64,000 bases of DNA from Takifugu bimaculatus (GCA_004026145.2 CP034977.1:2076043-2140042); one strand, 5' to 3'. Positions 36,122 to 51,100 are shown, numbered from the stretch's first letter. Notes: a model not told the origin generated them from the sequence alone. Made by a program: numbers and translations.

Positions 36122-39100
36122 CTATAGAAGTTCCCAGGTCTGTTGTGATGTATCTTTGTCATTTGCCTGTTGGCTTATCTTTTACTGCCTGTTAGTCTGT
36201 CACTTAAAGCCAGCCCTCCTACCCCGAGCACTTGTTTCTCCTTCCTGTAACATAGCTCCCCCACCACACACACACACACACACGCACACACACACGCACA
36301 CACACACACACACCCAAGAGGCTGCACCACAGTTCATTCAAATCCCTTCCTAATTGACACTTTGTGGGAAGAGGCAAAACTTGCCCCGGAGTGCACTCTA
36401 CCGACTATCACAACACATTCACACGCTTCCCCGAGCAAAAGACGCACATCTCGCCACACTTTTCTTGCGTCTTTTTCATGGAAGTAAACCTCAGTGGGGA
36501 GCGCGGTTGTTTCAAAGGTAAAGGCCTGGTGACTGAACAGCGAGCCGCATCTCTGCTGCTAAGAATCACAGAGGAAGGTCGGGCTTGGGACCATCTCTCC
36601 CCCACCTTCCCGACATCTGCTCCCCCCGTTCTTTCCGCAGAGTAATAACCCACCGCTGGGAGAGGCAGACTTGATTAACGATGCATTGAGCGGCCCCACC
36701 GAGAAACACAAGAAACTGTAGCGCGAGAGGACGCATGTGGCGCTGAGGTCACATACTTTGCCCGGCTTCCTCAAACAAGCATAAGTAAATTCATCTTTCC
36801 CTGAACACTAGTCCACAAAATGAGCCTAACCCTAACCCTAACCCTCTTTTCAGGGAACTAACCAACACAGCAATGCTAGTTATTAAGACCTCAAGGAAAC
36901 AACTCACACAATTAAGAGTTCACAGATACATAACCCTTTAGGGCAGATACAGTATCTCTCTGAATCCTGAAAAGAAAAAACAGGGCCACATGAAATCGTA
37001 CAAACTGTTATTTAGTCGAGACCTGATGGCTGCACAATTATAAACAGTGGTTTCTCGTCGTGGGCAACCAAGTACTTTCACATGGGCAATTTTGGGCTGA
37101 AGTGCCAAACTAAAGGGTGCTTCAAAAGCTGTTGTGCAAGAGAATATTTGGCACTACAATTCTTGCTGGGTTAGAACCCCTCACCTCGTACTGTCACTAG
37201 AGAAGATTAGCTGTAGGGACTACAAATGAGAGTAATAGCAGAGAAATGCTGTTTCAAGTGTTGTGTGAAGCTGCCATAAACTGTTCTGAAAAAAAAAAAG
37301 GCTGCTTTGCCATTGAGCGCATGTGACATAACCAAATAAAAATCATAAAAATGGGAACAAATCTCAGCTCTATCAAAGAAAATAACCGAGTTTATTACAA
37401 GTGTAAAGGTCAAAGGCCTTTTTTAAGAAAAAAGAAAAAAAAACACAGTGTCTGAAACTGCAGCAGTTTAGGTGGAAACTTTGTGAAATCGGTCGTGTTC
37501 GGTTGCTGCTTCATGAAATGTATTCATGGAAATTCCCTTTCAGTTTGAGTTAATGATTTTCTCCTTTTGGATGGCTTACATCTGAAGCTGAAGAGGAGAA
37601 AAACACTCACACTCTTTTTGTCTTTCTAAAATTCATCGTGGCTTAAATCTCCTCCGGTGCCCGTGAGTGTGTTTGGTTGTGCTATAGGTGATTTCTGCTC
37701 TGAATTCGTGACACAGACTCACATTTGCCCAAAGCCGTATCAAGGACAGACACTTGAGAATGACAGACTTGAAGTGAAAGGTAGTGGCGACTGGCAGGAT
37801 GATCTCATTCTCACCCTCTCGCGTTTGCTTCTGTTTTGCATGAATAATCATGGCGATTATTTCCTCCAAGGTGCACGACCACCGTTCTATCCGCACAACA
37901 GACGGGAAAAAGACAGCGAAAGCAGCTCTGCTATGTAAAGCGAATGGCCGCATTTGCCACACAGAAATAAAAAAAAATAATACAGGAATCTAACCTATTT
38001 AAAATATGTCAATATTGACTGTGGCAACAGTAGCACTAAAGTGTTTGGCAGCTTCAAAAACGCCCCGAGTCCATCCTTATCTTCAATCCTGGGTTGAAGA
38101 AGAAAATATTTTCTCAACAATGTGTTTGCTCTTAAAAAACGTTTTCTGTAAAAGGTGGAAATTCTGTATGCGGAGGTTTCGGAGGAGGGAAAAAAAGGAG
38201 GGAGATAGGAAAGGCATGTAGATTAAATAGAAGCAAATCATTTTTACCTGAATCCACTTGTCAGGAATTGCCATGGCCAGTCGATAATCAAAGCCCAGCC
38301 CTCCCTCTTCCACTCCTCTGCAGAGAGCCGGCATGCCTGACACATCCTGCAGAAAGTTACACCAGTTCATATCGCACTCTCGATTCGTGAGCGCCTATTT
38401 TCCCTGTAATCAGTCAAGGTCACATTAACATCACAACTTGCATATTAAGTACTGAATGTCTTGGACCACAGGCAAAAAAAGGTGACATCCCATTTCCTTT
38501 TGCATTACTATTTAATTATGCCAATGAATATATAAGCGGGCTACACTTACAGAATGAGAGCATTTAAATAATGGCTGTGGGCAGCGTAAACGTGGATGCT
38601 GAAGGTGAGCGCTGTGTGTTTTTACCTCTCCAACGGTGATGCAGTCGGGATAAAGTGTATGAAGAATGTGATTGGCAAGCATGAGGTAAACCACCGAGTC
38701 TTCATCTACCTGCAGGCCAAAGTACTCGCTATAGTCCCCTGAGAATCCAACGCCTGAGAAGTGAAACACCCACACAACCAACAGTCATCTTGGTTGTAGA
38801 AAAAAAAAAAAAATCCACAACAACCCAGAAATCTTTGATTCCGTTGTTTCCCCCTCCAGAATTTGCTCGTCAAAATGAATCAAGATGAAACCCGACAGAA
38901 TAAAGCTGGAGTCGCAAAACTGTGGCGGCAGAAATTAAGAGGCGATTCGGGCGACGTGAAGAAGACAGAAACATGCTTGTTTTTATTCATCACACCTTTA
39001 CACAATGTTTTGGTTTATTCGTGTTTCATGGGATTAAATGGTGGGATTTAGACGCCTCCCAGCACCCAATGATGTAACTTGACTTGTTAACATTTCTTGT

Positions 39101-42100
39101 TTTTACTGAATAATCTCACTTTTCATAATGGTGTTTAAGCACGAGATGCTTCGCCAGCCTTACCGATGCCGTGGTGATGGTACAGCATCGAAGTCACGCC
39201 GTCGAACCTGAAGCCATCAAAGCGGTACTCTTCCATCCACCAGCGCAAGTTAGACAACAGGAACCGCAACACTTCCCAACTAGGAAAACACACAAACGCA
39301 GCACACACACACACACGCAGCCAGATAAACAGGAAGCTGTGAATTATACACCTCACTCAGGCTGCTAGAGATTCATTTTCACACTCATGTATGGATATAG
39401 TAACTTAGGCTCTGTTTCACAAGAGATGCGGTGTCAATATTAGAAGATTGTGTCCATTAATTGCCCCACAGGCTCCTTCACATATCAAGTTGATTGCACA
39501 TAGGAGGCCAATTCTCTACGAGACGATGTTGTGATTTCCTCAACCGAGGCTGGGAACATCGTAAAAGCAACCTCGCCGATCCCTGTGCACATATCAGGAT
39601 TCCATGTTACTCAATTCATGGGAATTTGTTTCCAATTCCTCGGGATGATGCTGTATATCATAAGGCTACTTGGCATTCGGGTTGTCCATCTGTGATGTCT
39701 AACAAGTGTATCTGACCGTTAAAAACAACAAAAGGGTTGAAAAGAAATTGTAAATCTGAAAGCACAACTGGCAGCTTTTGATTGCCCAGGGCTTCCTGCA
39801 AAGCATGTAAATGCTGTCAGTGCCTGGTGGCTGGACTGTGGAGGCTGGTGGAGGCGGATTCCATAAATGGTCCCAGTTCCTGCTCCTCACTGAGTGATGA
39901 TAGAGTCATCCGGATCTAAACAGCTACTCAAGGCAAAGTATACTTTGCTGCTCCCCACTTCTGATTCACAAGAGTGTTCCCATGGAAACCTCTGGTACAA
40001 CTTGGTTGTCAACATTAAATGTGCGAGCACCATCAAACAGAACGCTCTACACATCGGTTCCATGTTTGAAGGTAGCAAAATCAGATCCCTCATAGTGATC
40101 ATGTGCGATCTGGGGTCTCCAATTAATCTGTTTTAATTTACAGGTAACGTGTTTCTAGTAAAATAATAACTAAACCTTTTCAATGTAAGTATTTCCAATA
40201 CCTAATGACATTTGTAATATGTATTTATCTGTCAGCAAACCCCTTCTTTTTTCCTCCAAATGCATTTTAAAGGGAATTTCATCTGTGCTCCATCCCTCAT
40301 GGTGGAAGAACCTTTGCACCGTTTGACAGGTGTGAAGCTGCATGCATTGGAGTGTCTTCTTTCCCTTGAGGAAGAGCCCGAGGGAGCATAGGATGATCCC
40401 ATATAGCAGGCTGGCTGGGTGGTCACGCAGACCCTGTGATAAATAGATTAGGTCCCCTGCTCTGCTGCGCAGAGCCAACAAAGGCTCAGACACAATGTAT
40501 CCTCACGGGATGGCGATAATAGCTAGTAAGAGCCAAAGGTCCAAGATGAAACCATACTGCCACATTAGTACCCACAATGCCATTCATCACCAACTCCAAT
40601 TACAGTGCAAAAGTAGATCTCAATACCTGACGCAGTACATCGCTTTTTTTCCCTATACAGTTCATTGAAGTTATCACTCTGGCTGCGTAGTTAACAGAAA
40701 AACAAATTGCACTGTCCTCATGCTAAAACTTGGCAATGGCAATGGGATCTCGGTAGAGAGCACTAACAGAATTAAGCTCGTACAGATGGAGGCAGTGATT
40801 TATCAAAGGTGCTGATATTATACCTAAAAGACAAACAGGCTGCATTAGTTAGAGTGAGTCAAAAAAAACAACCGCGCCGTCTGCACGTCAGCTGGGTGTT
40901 CAACTGCATTCTGTTCTCTTGCAAACACAACAAATTCCATAATGCACCGTGTGTGTGTGTGTGTGTGTGTTTCTGCATAAGGGGTCAAAATGGCTGTCAG
41001 GATGGTGGAGGGAAATATTTTAGTCACTGTTTTCACAATGTCACAGTTAAGGCTGCAGATAAGACCAAACACATTTGGGAGGCTGACAGGGGATTCTGTA
41101 CAACGTGCCACAGCAGCCTGATGGATGTTGTGTGTTCTGGACCCAAAAAGCACTGCTAGCCTGCTCCATTTGAAAGATTATTACATTTTTCTCCAATCCC
41201 TGCAGCCATTAATACATTTAAGATTGACAGAATGACAGCAGTGACCCACGCAATGAATTTAAATATCTTGGTCCAAGTATCCTTTTGTGGATAAATTAAA
41301 TACAAACTGAACAGCTTTGAAAGAAATGACCTGCTAACGTTGTCGATACAATTCCTTTTTTTTTTTGACAGACTGACAAAATTTTAATCGTGTTTACTAT
41401 AGTCGTGACAACCTTCCAACAGATAAGCTGCAGTCTGTCTGAATTAAACATTCAGACCTTTGTGCCTTAAAAACACAAATATGTGATCTGTTCTGGAAGT
41501 GCATGAATAAAGCGTGTTTATATTTTTACCACATTCTTAAGCCGCCCTCCAGGCAGTCTGCTGATGTCTTGCATGTAAATATCTGACAGACTGTCCCAGT
41601 TTTGCTTTGTGTCAGATACAGTATCAGCCATTTGTCTGACATTTTTTCAAGCTGCCTGGCAGAAGTGTGTTTTTACCCATCAGCCTGAGAGTAATAGTGT
41701 GTTGCCTGTAAGGCTGCCTGTATCTTCAGGAGCCTGTATTTAGGGTTACATTGTATTTACTGTGTCTAAGAATTCAAAAGTAGTCTGACAATTCAAGTTC
41801 CTTCCAACTTGTCTTATCTTGAAATCCCAGATAGCAGTCCAAAATGGGACCAAAATGTCTTAAAATCACTTATAACATAGGAAAAACCCGCTGCAGTACA
41901 CAAGGTGTAATTTAGTTGTCATATTCAATGCGTTAAAAATGGGCAACAACACTCTCAAAACTAATGTGTACAAGTCAGAACAGTGTTTGTAGGCCGGTAA
42001 TTTATATGTATGACAGGTCAACGGCGTAAAGTTCTTGGCGCTTTTTACCTATTTGAAATGCACGAAGCCTGAATGTCCACGGCTGCTGTGCTCATACCGA

Positions 42101-45100
42101 CTGCCTCCATCTGAGACCTGCAGGAAGCCCTACAGGTTTCTTCAAGTAGTCGGTATGCACACCTACAGCAAAGTTGAACTCGTTAGCTGAAGTTCAGCAG
42201 AGGGGCAAAAACAACAGGTCTCCCCCTTGCTGTGTGTCCACATGCGGCACGAACACTAACTCAGGGGTAATAAATATCAACATGGCTATATTTTGACGGT
42301 GTCTATTGACTGTGACTTTAAATGTTAAACCAACGCAGTGACATGAAACTACGGCAAGCCGGACCAGCCCAATAATAATGGAGCCAAAGCTTGCGAGAGC
42401 TTTTAATCTGCAGGACACCAGGGAATCCTGCTTCCTTGTGAAGTAAAGCCGTACTTCAGCCTTCTGCAATCCCAATTAGACTATTTAGTATTCAGACTCA
42501 TTTTAAGCCACAATCAGCTGATTACTATCTGCATATGAAACACCAGCACGTACAGCAGCCCTTGGCCTCCTCAGCTGTGCACCGGTGCACTGGCTCCAAG
42601 GCGCACAATTGGAGTTGATCGAGATTTGGCAAAGGTGAACGCAGCGGGTCGCACATCTGTTCGCAGCAGGAATCCCGTTAACTTACCAAACCTAATATAC
42701 CTCATGTGGGCAGTAAACCCAAGCACAAATATGATAAAAATAAAGCTAACAAAAAAGCCAGACCCAACATGAGTGTCCACTCGTAATAGACTTATACATT
42801 CAGATCATTTCAATACGACCATAATAGCTTTACCAGAATAATGCAATGTATTTACAAATGAACCCTGATCTATCAGCACAGAACCAATAAGGGCTTTTGT
42901 ACTATTTCTTTTACATCAAAGAAATAAACTTAGTTAACCGACTATTTAAATAGTTTCTATGTGTATGTAGAATAAATGTCTTTTATGTATAAATACATAT
43001 AAAAGAAGAATCAAGGGTAGCACAGAGGCAAGAAAAAGTAATTTTTCCACAGTGCCCCATCTACACGCCATTAACAAATAGAGAAATGTGATTAAAAAGA
43101 ATAATGATGTCATACAGAGAGTTATTACTCCTTCATAAAACACAAGGTTGATCTCTCATCGTGAGAACATTAAGGCGGGTTAAAAAGAAATTTCCAAAGC
43201 CTAGCCCTGGGCCAATTAGTAAGGAAAATATTGAAAAAATGGATGCAAATGAGCCTGAGAGAAGTCACGGGAGATTAAAGTACAATCACAATCTCACAGT
43301 TGTCACATTTGAAAGCCCTGATCTGAAAACAAAGGCTTTGCTTCTGTCCCTGCTAACCTCTTACAAGATGAAAAAGCAGCTCAGGCACTCGGTCATTGTT
43401 TCAAGGTTATTTTAGTGTCTCTGCAGAGGGTTCTGCACAATAAGGGTTCTGCAGTGCTTCCATTAGTTATTTCAATGCCTTGTCTTTTATAATTACAAAA
43501 AAAGTTGTAAGACTTGGAAAAATATCCTCGATATTTTAAGAGCAAAATTGATGGTCAAAAGTTTTAGAATTAAATCATACATCTCAATGGTTGGTTTCAT
43601 AAGAGCATAATTTCTATTAAAAGAAATCACACAAATACAGTGTTAGCAAGGATAAGTGTTCTCAAAATGCACACATATTAGACTTGAAGGGCACTGTCTC
43701 CCAGAGCACATCCTGAGAGATCTATCCAAACAACTATTTCTAAAGAGTGAGACGAATATTGTGCAGCAAAAAAACAAAACAAATCCAACCTAAAAACTGC
43801 GTTCCCCCGCTCAAAGAGAGTTACTTCTCTGTGGAGCCGCAGAGGCAGCAATAATAAGGATAGCGCAACTTCTCCAACAGTCAGTGACAATCAGCTCCCG
43901 TCAACCTAATAAGAACAACACGGTCAGACATTAGTGGATGAGAGTGCAGATGCCAGATTCCAAACAGAAGCATCAAAGTTAGCCCCCGAGGATCATTTCC
44001 TTTCCAAGTGAAAAGGCAAAGAGGTTTGACACCCATGACCGGTCCAACTAACCTCAGAGAGGCAGAGAAGACAAATGAACTGCCTATGACATTGTGGAGC
44101 TCCTCTGGGCCTGTACAAATGACTCCTCATCCGCCTCCCACTTGTTGTATGTGTCTGCTTGGTGTTTAATGAGTGCTTCCCTGACGAGGACAGTTCAATA
44201 ACTAATGGAGGAAGAAGGCGTCCTTTTATTGCAGCCACATGGCCGACACTAAACTTTGTATATTGTATTGAAAATTGGTCAGCCTTGGCTCAAAAAAGGC
44301 GCGCTGGGTTCATTAAAAGAGACGCTTTTTCAGGGACAAATGACGATCAATAGTTCAGAGATGCAGTGTGTACAGTGAGAAAACTTTCTGCCAATTTGAG
44401 GCTTTTTGTGTTTGCCGCCACACACACACACACACACACACAATATGAATATTGACTGGATCAGTAAGCCGTTATTTGGAAGCGAGCTCCCAACCCGCCT
44501 TCGTTAACGGCCGAGTCCAGCACGTATGACTTGAGGCAGCTGTCAACGGCCAGGAGCGACACGTAATCTGTCATTTTCAGCTCGTCTCTTTGACCTCCAG
44601 CGTATGACACTTTATCAGTCCATCAGGAAAAAAAATAAATAAATCGAGTGGTGTGTCAGCACACATGCAGGCGCATTACTCAGTCCGATCATTCGTTTAT
44701 CAAATCAACAGAGGTATTGTAACACTAGCAGCATTTAAATTCACCTCCCATAAAAATCATAGTGCTCATTTATCAACTTTGGTTTCAAAGGTGATCATTT
44801 ATTTATCTGACAGGAACATTTCAGTCTCCTTTTTTTTCCCCTCCATTATTTAATGCCCAATTTATCATAGTTTAAACTCAAGTTTAAAACACAAATCCAA
44901 GCGTGTTTCTGCATTTATCTAGAGCTAAATAAACATGTCACTGCACACCATCCAGTGATAGTTAATGCTTTTGAACCTATTGTAAGATGGAGGAAAAGGC
45001 CGGTATGTTCAGGTACTGTTGGTGACCAGAGGATAATGTCCTGTTAAGTACCTATAAGTCCAGACGGATCACCAGATCACTAAAGCTCTGCTCAATGGCT

Positions 45101-48100
45101 TCTGGATATATGCAAATGACTACAGAGAAGTAACTGAGCAGCGGTTTCGGTGTCGACGGCTCCGGTACCTGGAGTAGTTGAAGAGGCGGCTGTCCCACAG
45201 ACTGTGCTCTCCTCTGGGTGGAGAATGGAAGAAACAGGAGTCGGACCCGTCGAAGAAGTTCAGGCCGTCCTCCGAGTTCTTGGAGGCATGGCTGTGAACC
45301 ATGTCCAGCAACACCACGATGCCCATCGAATGAGCCACGTCGATCATTTGCTTCAGCTCCTCCGGGGTACCGTAGCGACTACAGAGAGGCAAACACGTGC
45401 GATCACATACCAAAAGGCAAATTATCCAAGCCAATCCCTCCTTTTTTATTATAATAAAAATTATGATAATATGAGCTAATACATCATAAAACATGCCAGA
45501 GTAGCAATGTAGGCAGCAGCAGACTTATCTACACTCCTTATATTGTCCAATAATGTCCTGTCTGTCCTTGCAGCTATCAGCAGATCACCTTCCTTGCAAA
45601 ACAGGGCATATAGCAACAGTATTATCCTATTTGGCGCTACGTACCGTACCGGCTTTAAATGACACTGAGAGATCAATCATGCGTGAAATTGCACCATACA
45701 TACATTTTACTTGAGGTTTATGCTCCGGTCGAAGAGAAAAATCTCACAAAAAGATAACTGTGAAGACACTTATTCCATCTCCAACTCCCACTCTCTGATG
45801 CACAGCACATGTTTTGACAGAGAAAACGCTGCCGAAGCCAAACTTTCTAACCTGAATTTGAGATTTCTTTGCTACGGAGCTGAACAGCGCTCCGACTGTT
45901 TGATTTTAATAAAAGAAAAACATCATAATAAACAGAGACGTCTCTTTAGAGCTGAAGAAGAACGGAGCATCTGACAGGTAAAGCACTGTAATATAAAAAA
46001 AGAAAAAAAGAGGTGCTGCACTGCTGTAAAAGACAGGCAACTTTAATTTCTATAAATATAGTGACCATTGAGAGCAGCAGACACGTGGGCATTGGGGATT
46101 CAGTGCGTTCCGTGCTTTGTTCTACTTTAAAAAAAGACCTTAAACAACCTCTTCTGCCTGTGCAAATGCGAAACAACCCAACTAATACTAATAACTGGCT
46201 GTGTGCATCATTTCTTCTAAATCACTTGGTCCTTCAACAGGAGTATTAATGAAAGGGTTACTACAATAGGGAAAAAAAAGAAAAAATTATGCCTAAAAAT
46301 ACAAAGAAAACCTTGATTTTAGACAGGTTGGAGCAGCTTTCCTCATATATCAGTATATACAGCCAACATTTAGTGTTAATGTGACATGCAGCGTGACAAG
46401 TATTTACCTGGAAGCTGCAAAAAAACTTGTAACCTGGTATCCAAAGCTTGCATAGTAGGCGTGTTCCATGATGGCCATCAGCTGAATACAGTTATAACCT
46501 GCACACAGGAGGACAGAGAGCAGAAATACGTTCTTAATCACGTGAAATCATGTCACATTTGTCACGCTTTAGTGTCTATAGGGCCTCTGGCCATTTTGTC
46601 CCTGCTGCCAGCTCTGGCAGTGTAGAGACGAGCTGTGGCAACAAGTAAACACCAGCTATCAGAGTTACAAGGTCAGGTAGGACATTTCAAAATGGCTCCT
46701 ATGAATAAGACAACAACAAGCTTTTAAACTGCCACCAAAGATTCCAGGGGGACACCTCCGGTTTCCACTTGTGTCTAAAGTGGATTTATTTTATTTTTTT
46801 AATATATCGCTGCTCTTTTTCAAGCCAGTGAAAGCTGAACCCCCCCACGCACACTGGCTTCTGAAATGGTGTGACAACATACCAAGGTGAGGGGAAGGTG
46901 AATTTTGTTTTTTATTTATTTCATATTTAGTCTGTTAAAAAAAAAAAGGGAAAAAAGAAAGAAATGCTTGTCAAAGGCACCTGTCAGTGGAGATGGTGGA
47001 GTTTGGCTTCCTGGAGAATCCTATTGTGATTCCCTCGGCAGCCGTCTTTGACAGCATTTATTCTGGCAGTTTTGGGAAGCATTTATCAGATGGCACCTGG
47101 TTTACTCTGCTTCTTAAATCTGGGCCTTTTAGTAAATAAATAAATGCAGAGAAGTGCCACATTGCATGTGAGCTGAACTGTATTAAGAAAAAAAATGAGG
47201 AAGAGGGGGGGTCTATTTCACCAAGTTTAAGTTCACTCTACCAGACCTCAAATATAGAAATGAGGCCAGAAAGGCATTTTGCTGCTTAAAGTTGGACCAA
47301 AAGAGAGCGTAATTACATTTTAATCTGTGAAGACCACGCCGTGGTGGTCTGAAGAATTGAGATTTACCATTTAGCCTCCACTGTTTTAGAAGACACTGAT
47401 CCAATTTGCTTTCCAGTGAATTTCCATTATGGCAAAATATCAGGAAGAAATATGGGTGGTGGTGGTGGTGGTGGTGGGGAGATACAAAATAAAGGAAATT
47501 AAATTTGTGCTTGGGCTGACAGGCGGTCGGTACCGCCAACCATGCAGCTGTGCCATTAAATAATCATTTAGAAATTTCAAGTTATTTGGGTTTTCAATTC
47601 TTTTTGGTTTGAAATGTTGTTTTCCTGCAACATTTGACTGTGAGCCCGCGCACATATTTAGGAACAAGGTCCATGTTGGATCAGCGGGCTCATTCAGTTC
47701 CTCCATGACAAAAACGTTATTTAGAGAAGAATATTGGAATTCACTGCAGATAAGATGACGAGAGTAGAAGAAGCCAGCGACGTCAAAGCCAAGGAAATCA
47801 ATAAGGCGGGGAATTCTGAAAAATACTGGAATTAAACAGTCAGAGGAAATTAGATCATGAGTCAGCAGTAAAATAATATGATGCAACTGAATCTTGTGTT
47901 GAAACCCGCGTTCAGTGTTCTCCCCTTTAAGTTCACAATATTAAATATTAAGTTGCCTTTGCTTTGTATTTTATTCCAGTATTTTTCATTCCATTAAAAA
48001 AGTATCTGTCGATCGGAACATTCGTTTGTTCTGGCAGGGTGTCACCAGCGGGTGCCTTCGCGGTCTGTTTTTACAGAATGAGGTGCATCATTTGTGTGAT

Positions 48101-51100
48101 TTTATTAGAGAGACATGATGTCAGAGACGGGACTTGGCGCTCGGTCTGACGTTTGTCTGACCGGTGCTGCGCGAAACATTCGGCCGTCCCTTCAGGTGCA
48201 GCCAGTGAACAAAATGTTGAATGCAGAGGCGCTTTTGTGCAGAACGACGGCGTAAAAAAGCGCCTGCTGGAGCGACACAGAGTCACAGATCTGCTGGGCT
48301 GTGGAGATGATGATGCTTTCAGGTCCGCCGAAGCACATTGCTGATGGACAGTTAATTCATCAAGTGTGCTGTGGTGTCTTTTACCCAGGTCTTTGATCCG
48401 AGGCAGCACATTGGTTGTGAAGTTTGTGTATGAGGCGATCTTCCCTTCAGGTGAAGCAATGCCGACGTGGGCCTCGTAGATCCTCAAGCTGCTGGGCTTC
48501 TTTGGCCGAGGGTGGATTTGCTAGAGAGGGAACCAGAATTGGGCAGAAAATCAGCCGCTGTAAACAAAAGGCACTGCTTCAAATGCAGCTGACTTGGCTG
48601 AGGACGTGAAGATTTCCCCCGCGTTTATGCTACAACCTCAAAAAGTAATAAGGATTTTGTATACGTTAAAAAAAATACGAGACAAATGGGATTCGTACAG
48701 TTAGAAAAAAACCAAAACAAAACACAGAAACTGGAATAACTTCCCATCATAGCTTGTAAACACACAGGTGGAATTTATGGCCACTTGCAAACAAATAAAA
48801 TATACCTCTAGCATGAGTGTAAGTCTAATTAAAACGGTGCCAATTACCAAACAATAAAGAACGCAAGGTAGTATTTAGTAGCCTTGTATTATTACCTCTG
48901 CTAAGGAGGTTGAAAGCAGGCGTTTGTTTGTTGTTCATTTTAATGGAATTTCCAGGAAATGTTGCCAAGGGGGGAACAGATGATTACATTTGGTGATGTT
49001 TCAGATTCCAGTGGGACTTTGACCTTTGAGCCAAAGGAGCTGGGATCATGAAGCAACCTACTACGTTATACAACTCTTTATTACTACTGCCTATATATAA
49101 TCTATGCTGTGTTGGGGGTGTAAGTCACAATATTTGGGTGAAAAGGCTACTCGTTTTTAAGTTGAAGAACCTCCATCAATGGAAGATAACTCAGATCTCT
49201 CTCCAAGTGCCTCGATTCTCCGATCGGAATCATAGTTTGTAATCTGCTGCCTCAATCAGCGATCCTTTCACCGAGGCTCACCCTCGAATGCGGGACGAGC
49301 ATCAGCAAACTCATTAAAGGTTTTCCAAGTAATTCCAGTATTAATTTTTGGTGTAACTCACAATATGTGGGGAAATGAGCTGCTTGGTGGAGGTCTACCC
49401 TCCCTGAGGGCTTTATTTCTAGTGTAGCATGTGTTCAGCTGTGTCGAGGGCATCACGTGGCGTTAACACCCATTTAGACCCTCTCAAAGCAGCAGAATTG
49501 TGCAATTAGTCAACGCTTAAAAGGCGCCGACTGCATTGACAGACAAATTTAGTAATTCTTGTTGAATATATTTTACTGATGCCCCTCACAGGGCACCATG
49601 TGAGCATTTGGTACCTTGGTCAGTGCTATAGTATATATTATACCCTTATTATTGCTTATACTTGTATATAGCTCTTATTATACAGTTGAATTTTATCAAT
49701 AAGCTTACTTACAATGTATGGATGAGGAGGATCCCAATGAACCCAGTCATAGATGACGGATTTTTCTTCCCTGGTTACATATTTGGCCCATGGAGATATC
49801 CGATAGAGCCGCTCGCCCTGCTTGGTGTGAACGACCACCTGAATGAGACAAATTTCCACGATGTCACGTTCCATTATAGCAAGGGAACCTAAACAGGGAT
49901 TTAGAGGCCGCTTTCAGAATGGCAGCAGTAACTTTAAATCAGAACAGAGAAAGGAGGACGCACATTTAGGACGGCCTGATTTTAAACCAAGGTGATATAA
50001 GATCAAAACGTCGGAGAGCAGCATATACCAGCCACAAAACACTGAAGCTACTCATTCTGTCAGCCTTTGTCTTTTCAGGGTAGGATGTCTAAGATGCTAA
50101 CATAATTTTGCTGTCCATATTTCTTCTCCATTAGACAAAAAACTTTACTTTGTCATACACCAACACAGAAACGTTAGCAGCAATTACCCTCACTTCAGTG
50201 CTAAATCCACAGGGTTCCACCTATCTGTGGGCTTCTAGATGCACTAAGGGGACAAAAAGGGTTTAGCATTGACCCGAGGACGCGTAGTGGTGAATCTCAA
50301 TTCAATTGTAATTATGCATGCATTTTTTATGAGTGAATATGACAGTCTAAAATCATTAGTCTTTGTCCCTCTTCTATTATGAGAGGATTCAGGGAGCAAT
50401 GATCTGCCAAGTTACTTTGTCTCCATCTGTCATGTAAGAAAGGAGAAAGCCAGCACGCGAGTTGAACAGTGACGGCAAAAATAAGAGGAAATCGATTTGG
50501 TGATGTTAGCCACCCTCTGCTTGCTCTGTTCTTTCCCTGCAGAAACCAGCATTAGAGCCCAAATCATTTTAGCTTCTGTTGTGAAGTAATGATTGTTCCA
50601 ATGCCACCTGCTTTTGATTTATTGGCTGAACCCCCCTCTGGGGTTTTTCATTACGGTCAGTTCTCTTGGGGGGGCCAAATCCCCTTGGGACATGTTTCAC
50701 AGAATGTACGATTATGGAGGAGAACAAAAAAAAAAAAAGTCGGATAAATGAATCAAGAGCGGTTGTTCAGGAAATTATACCAGCACTGGGTCCTCGAAAG
50801 AAAAATGACAGGCAGCTACCACACAGCCTGTGGTTCATCTATAAAAGACAATTAAGAACAAGTTTGCATGAAGTCAGACGTGGATGTGCCTGAAAGTGTC
50901 AATAATACGTCTCCACGGCGCCGCAAGCCCTTCTCACCCAGAGCCCATTGCAAATTCTGCACCCACAAAAGCACACTGCTCGTTTATGGAGACAAATTGG
51001 GCGCTGAACAAAGAGGTTGGAAGGGTAAGCTGCTCTACACAAGAGTGATTGGAGCTAGGCTTGTGCTTCCATGAGGGAGTGCTGTGGAACTAATTCTAAT

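Larger units (their letters stand above)
33216..38247 (-). other. gbe1: gbe1 intron 10 (5.0 kb)
   Basis: No exon seen. It contains two (CA)n arrays and a short telomere-like repeat. The stretch 37657-37938 is open on both strands but has no exon signals. Confidence 0.6.
39280..45168 (-). other. gbe1: gbe1 intron 7 (5.9 kb, largest)
   Basis: No exon seen. It holds a precursor-like hairpin at 42088-42162 and two simple repeats. Otherwise AT-rich and unremarkable. Confidence 0.6.
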
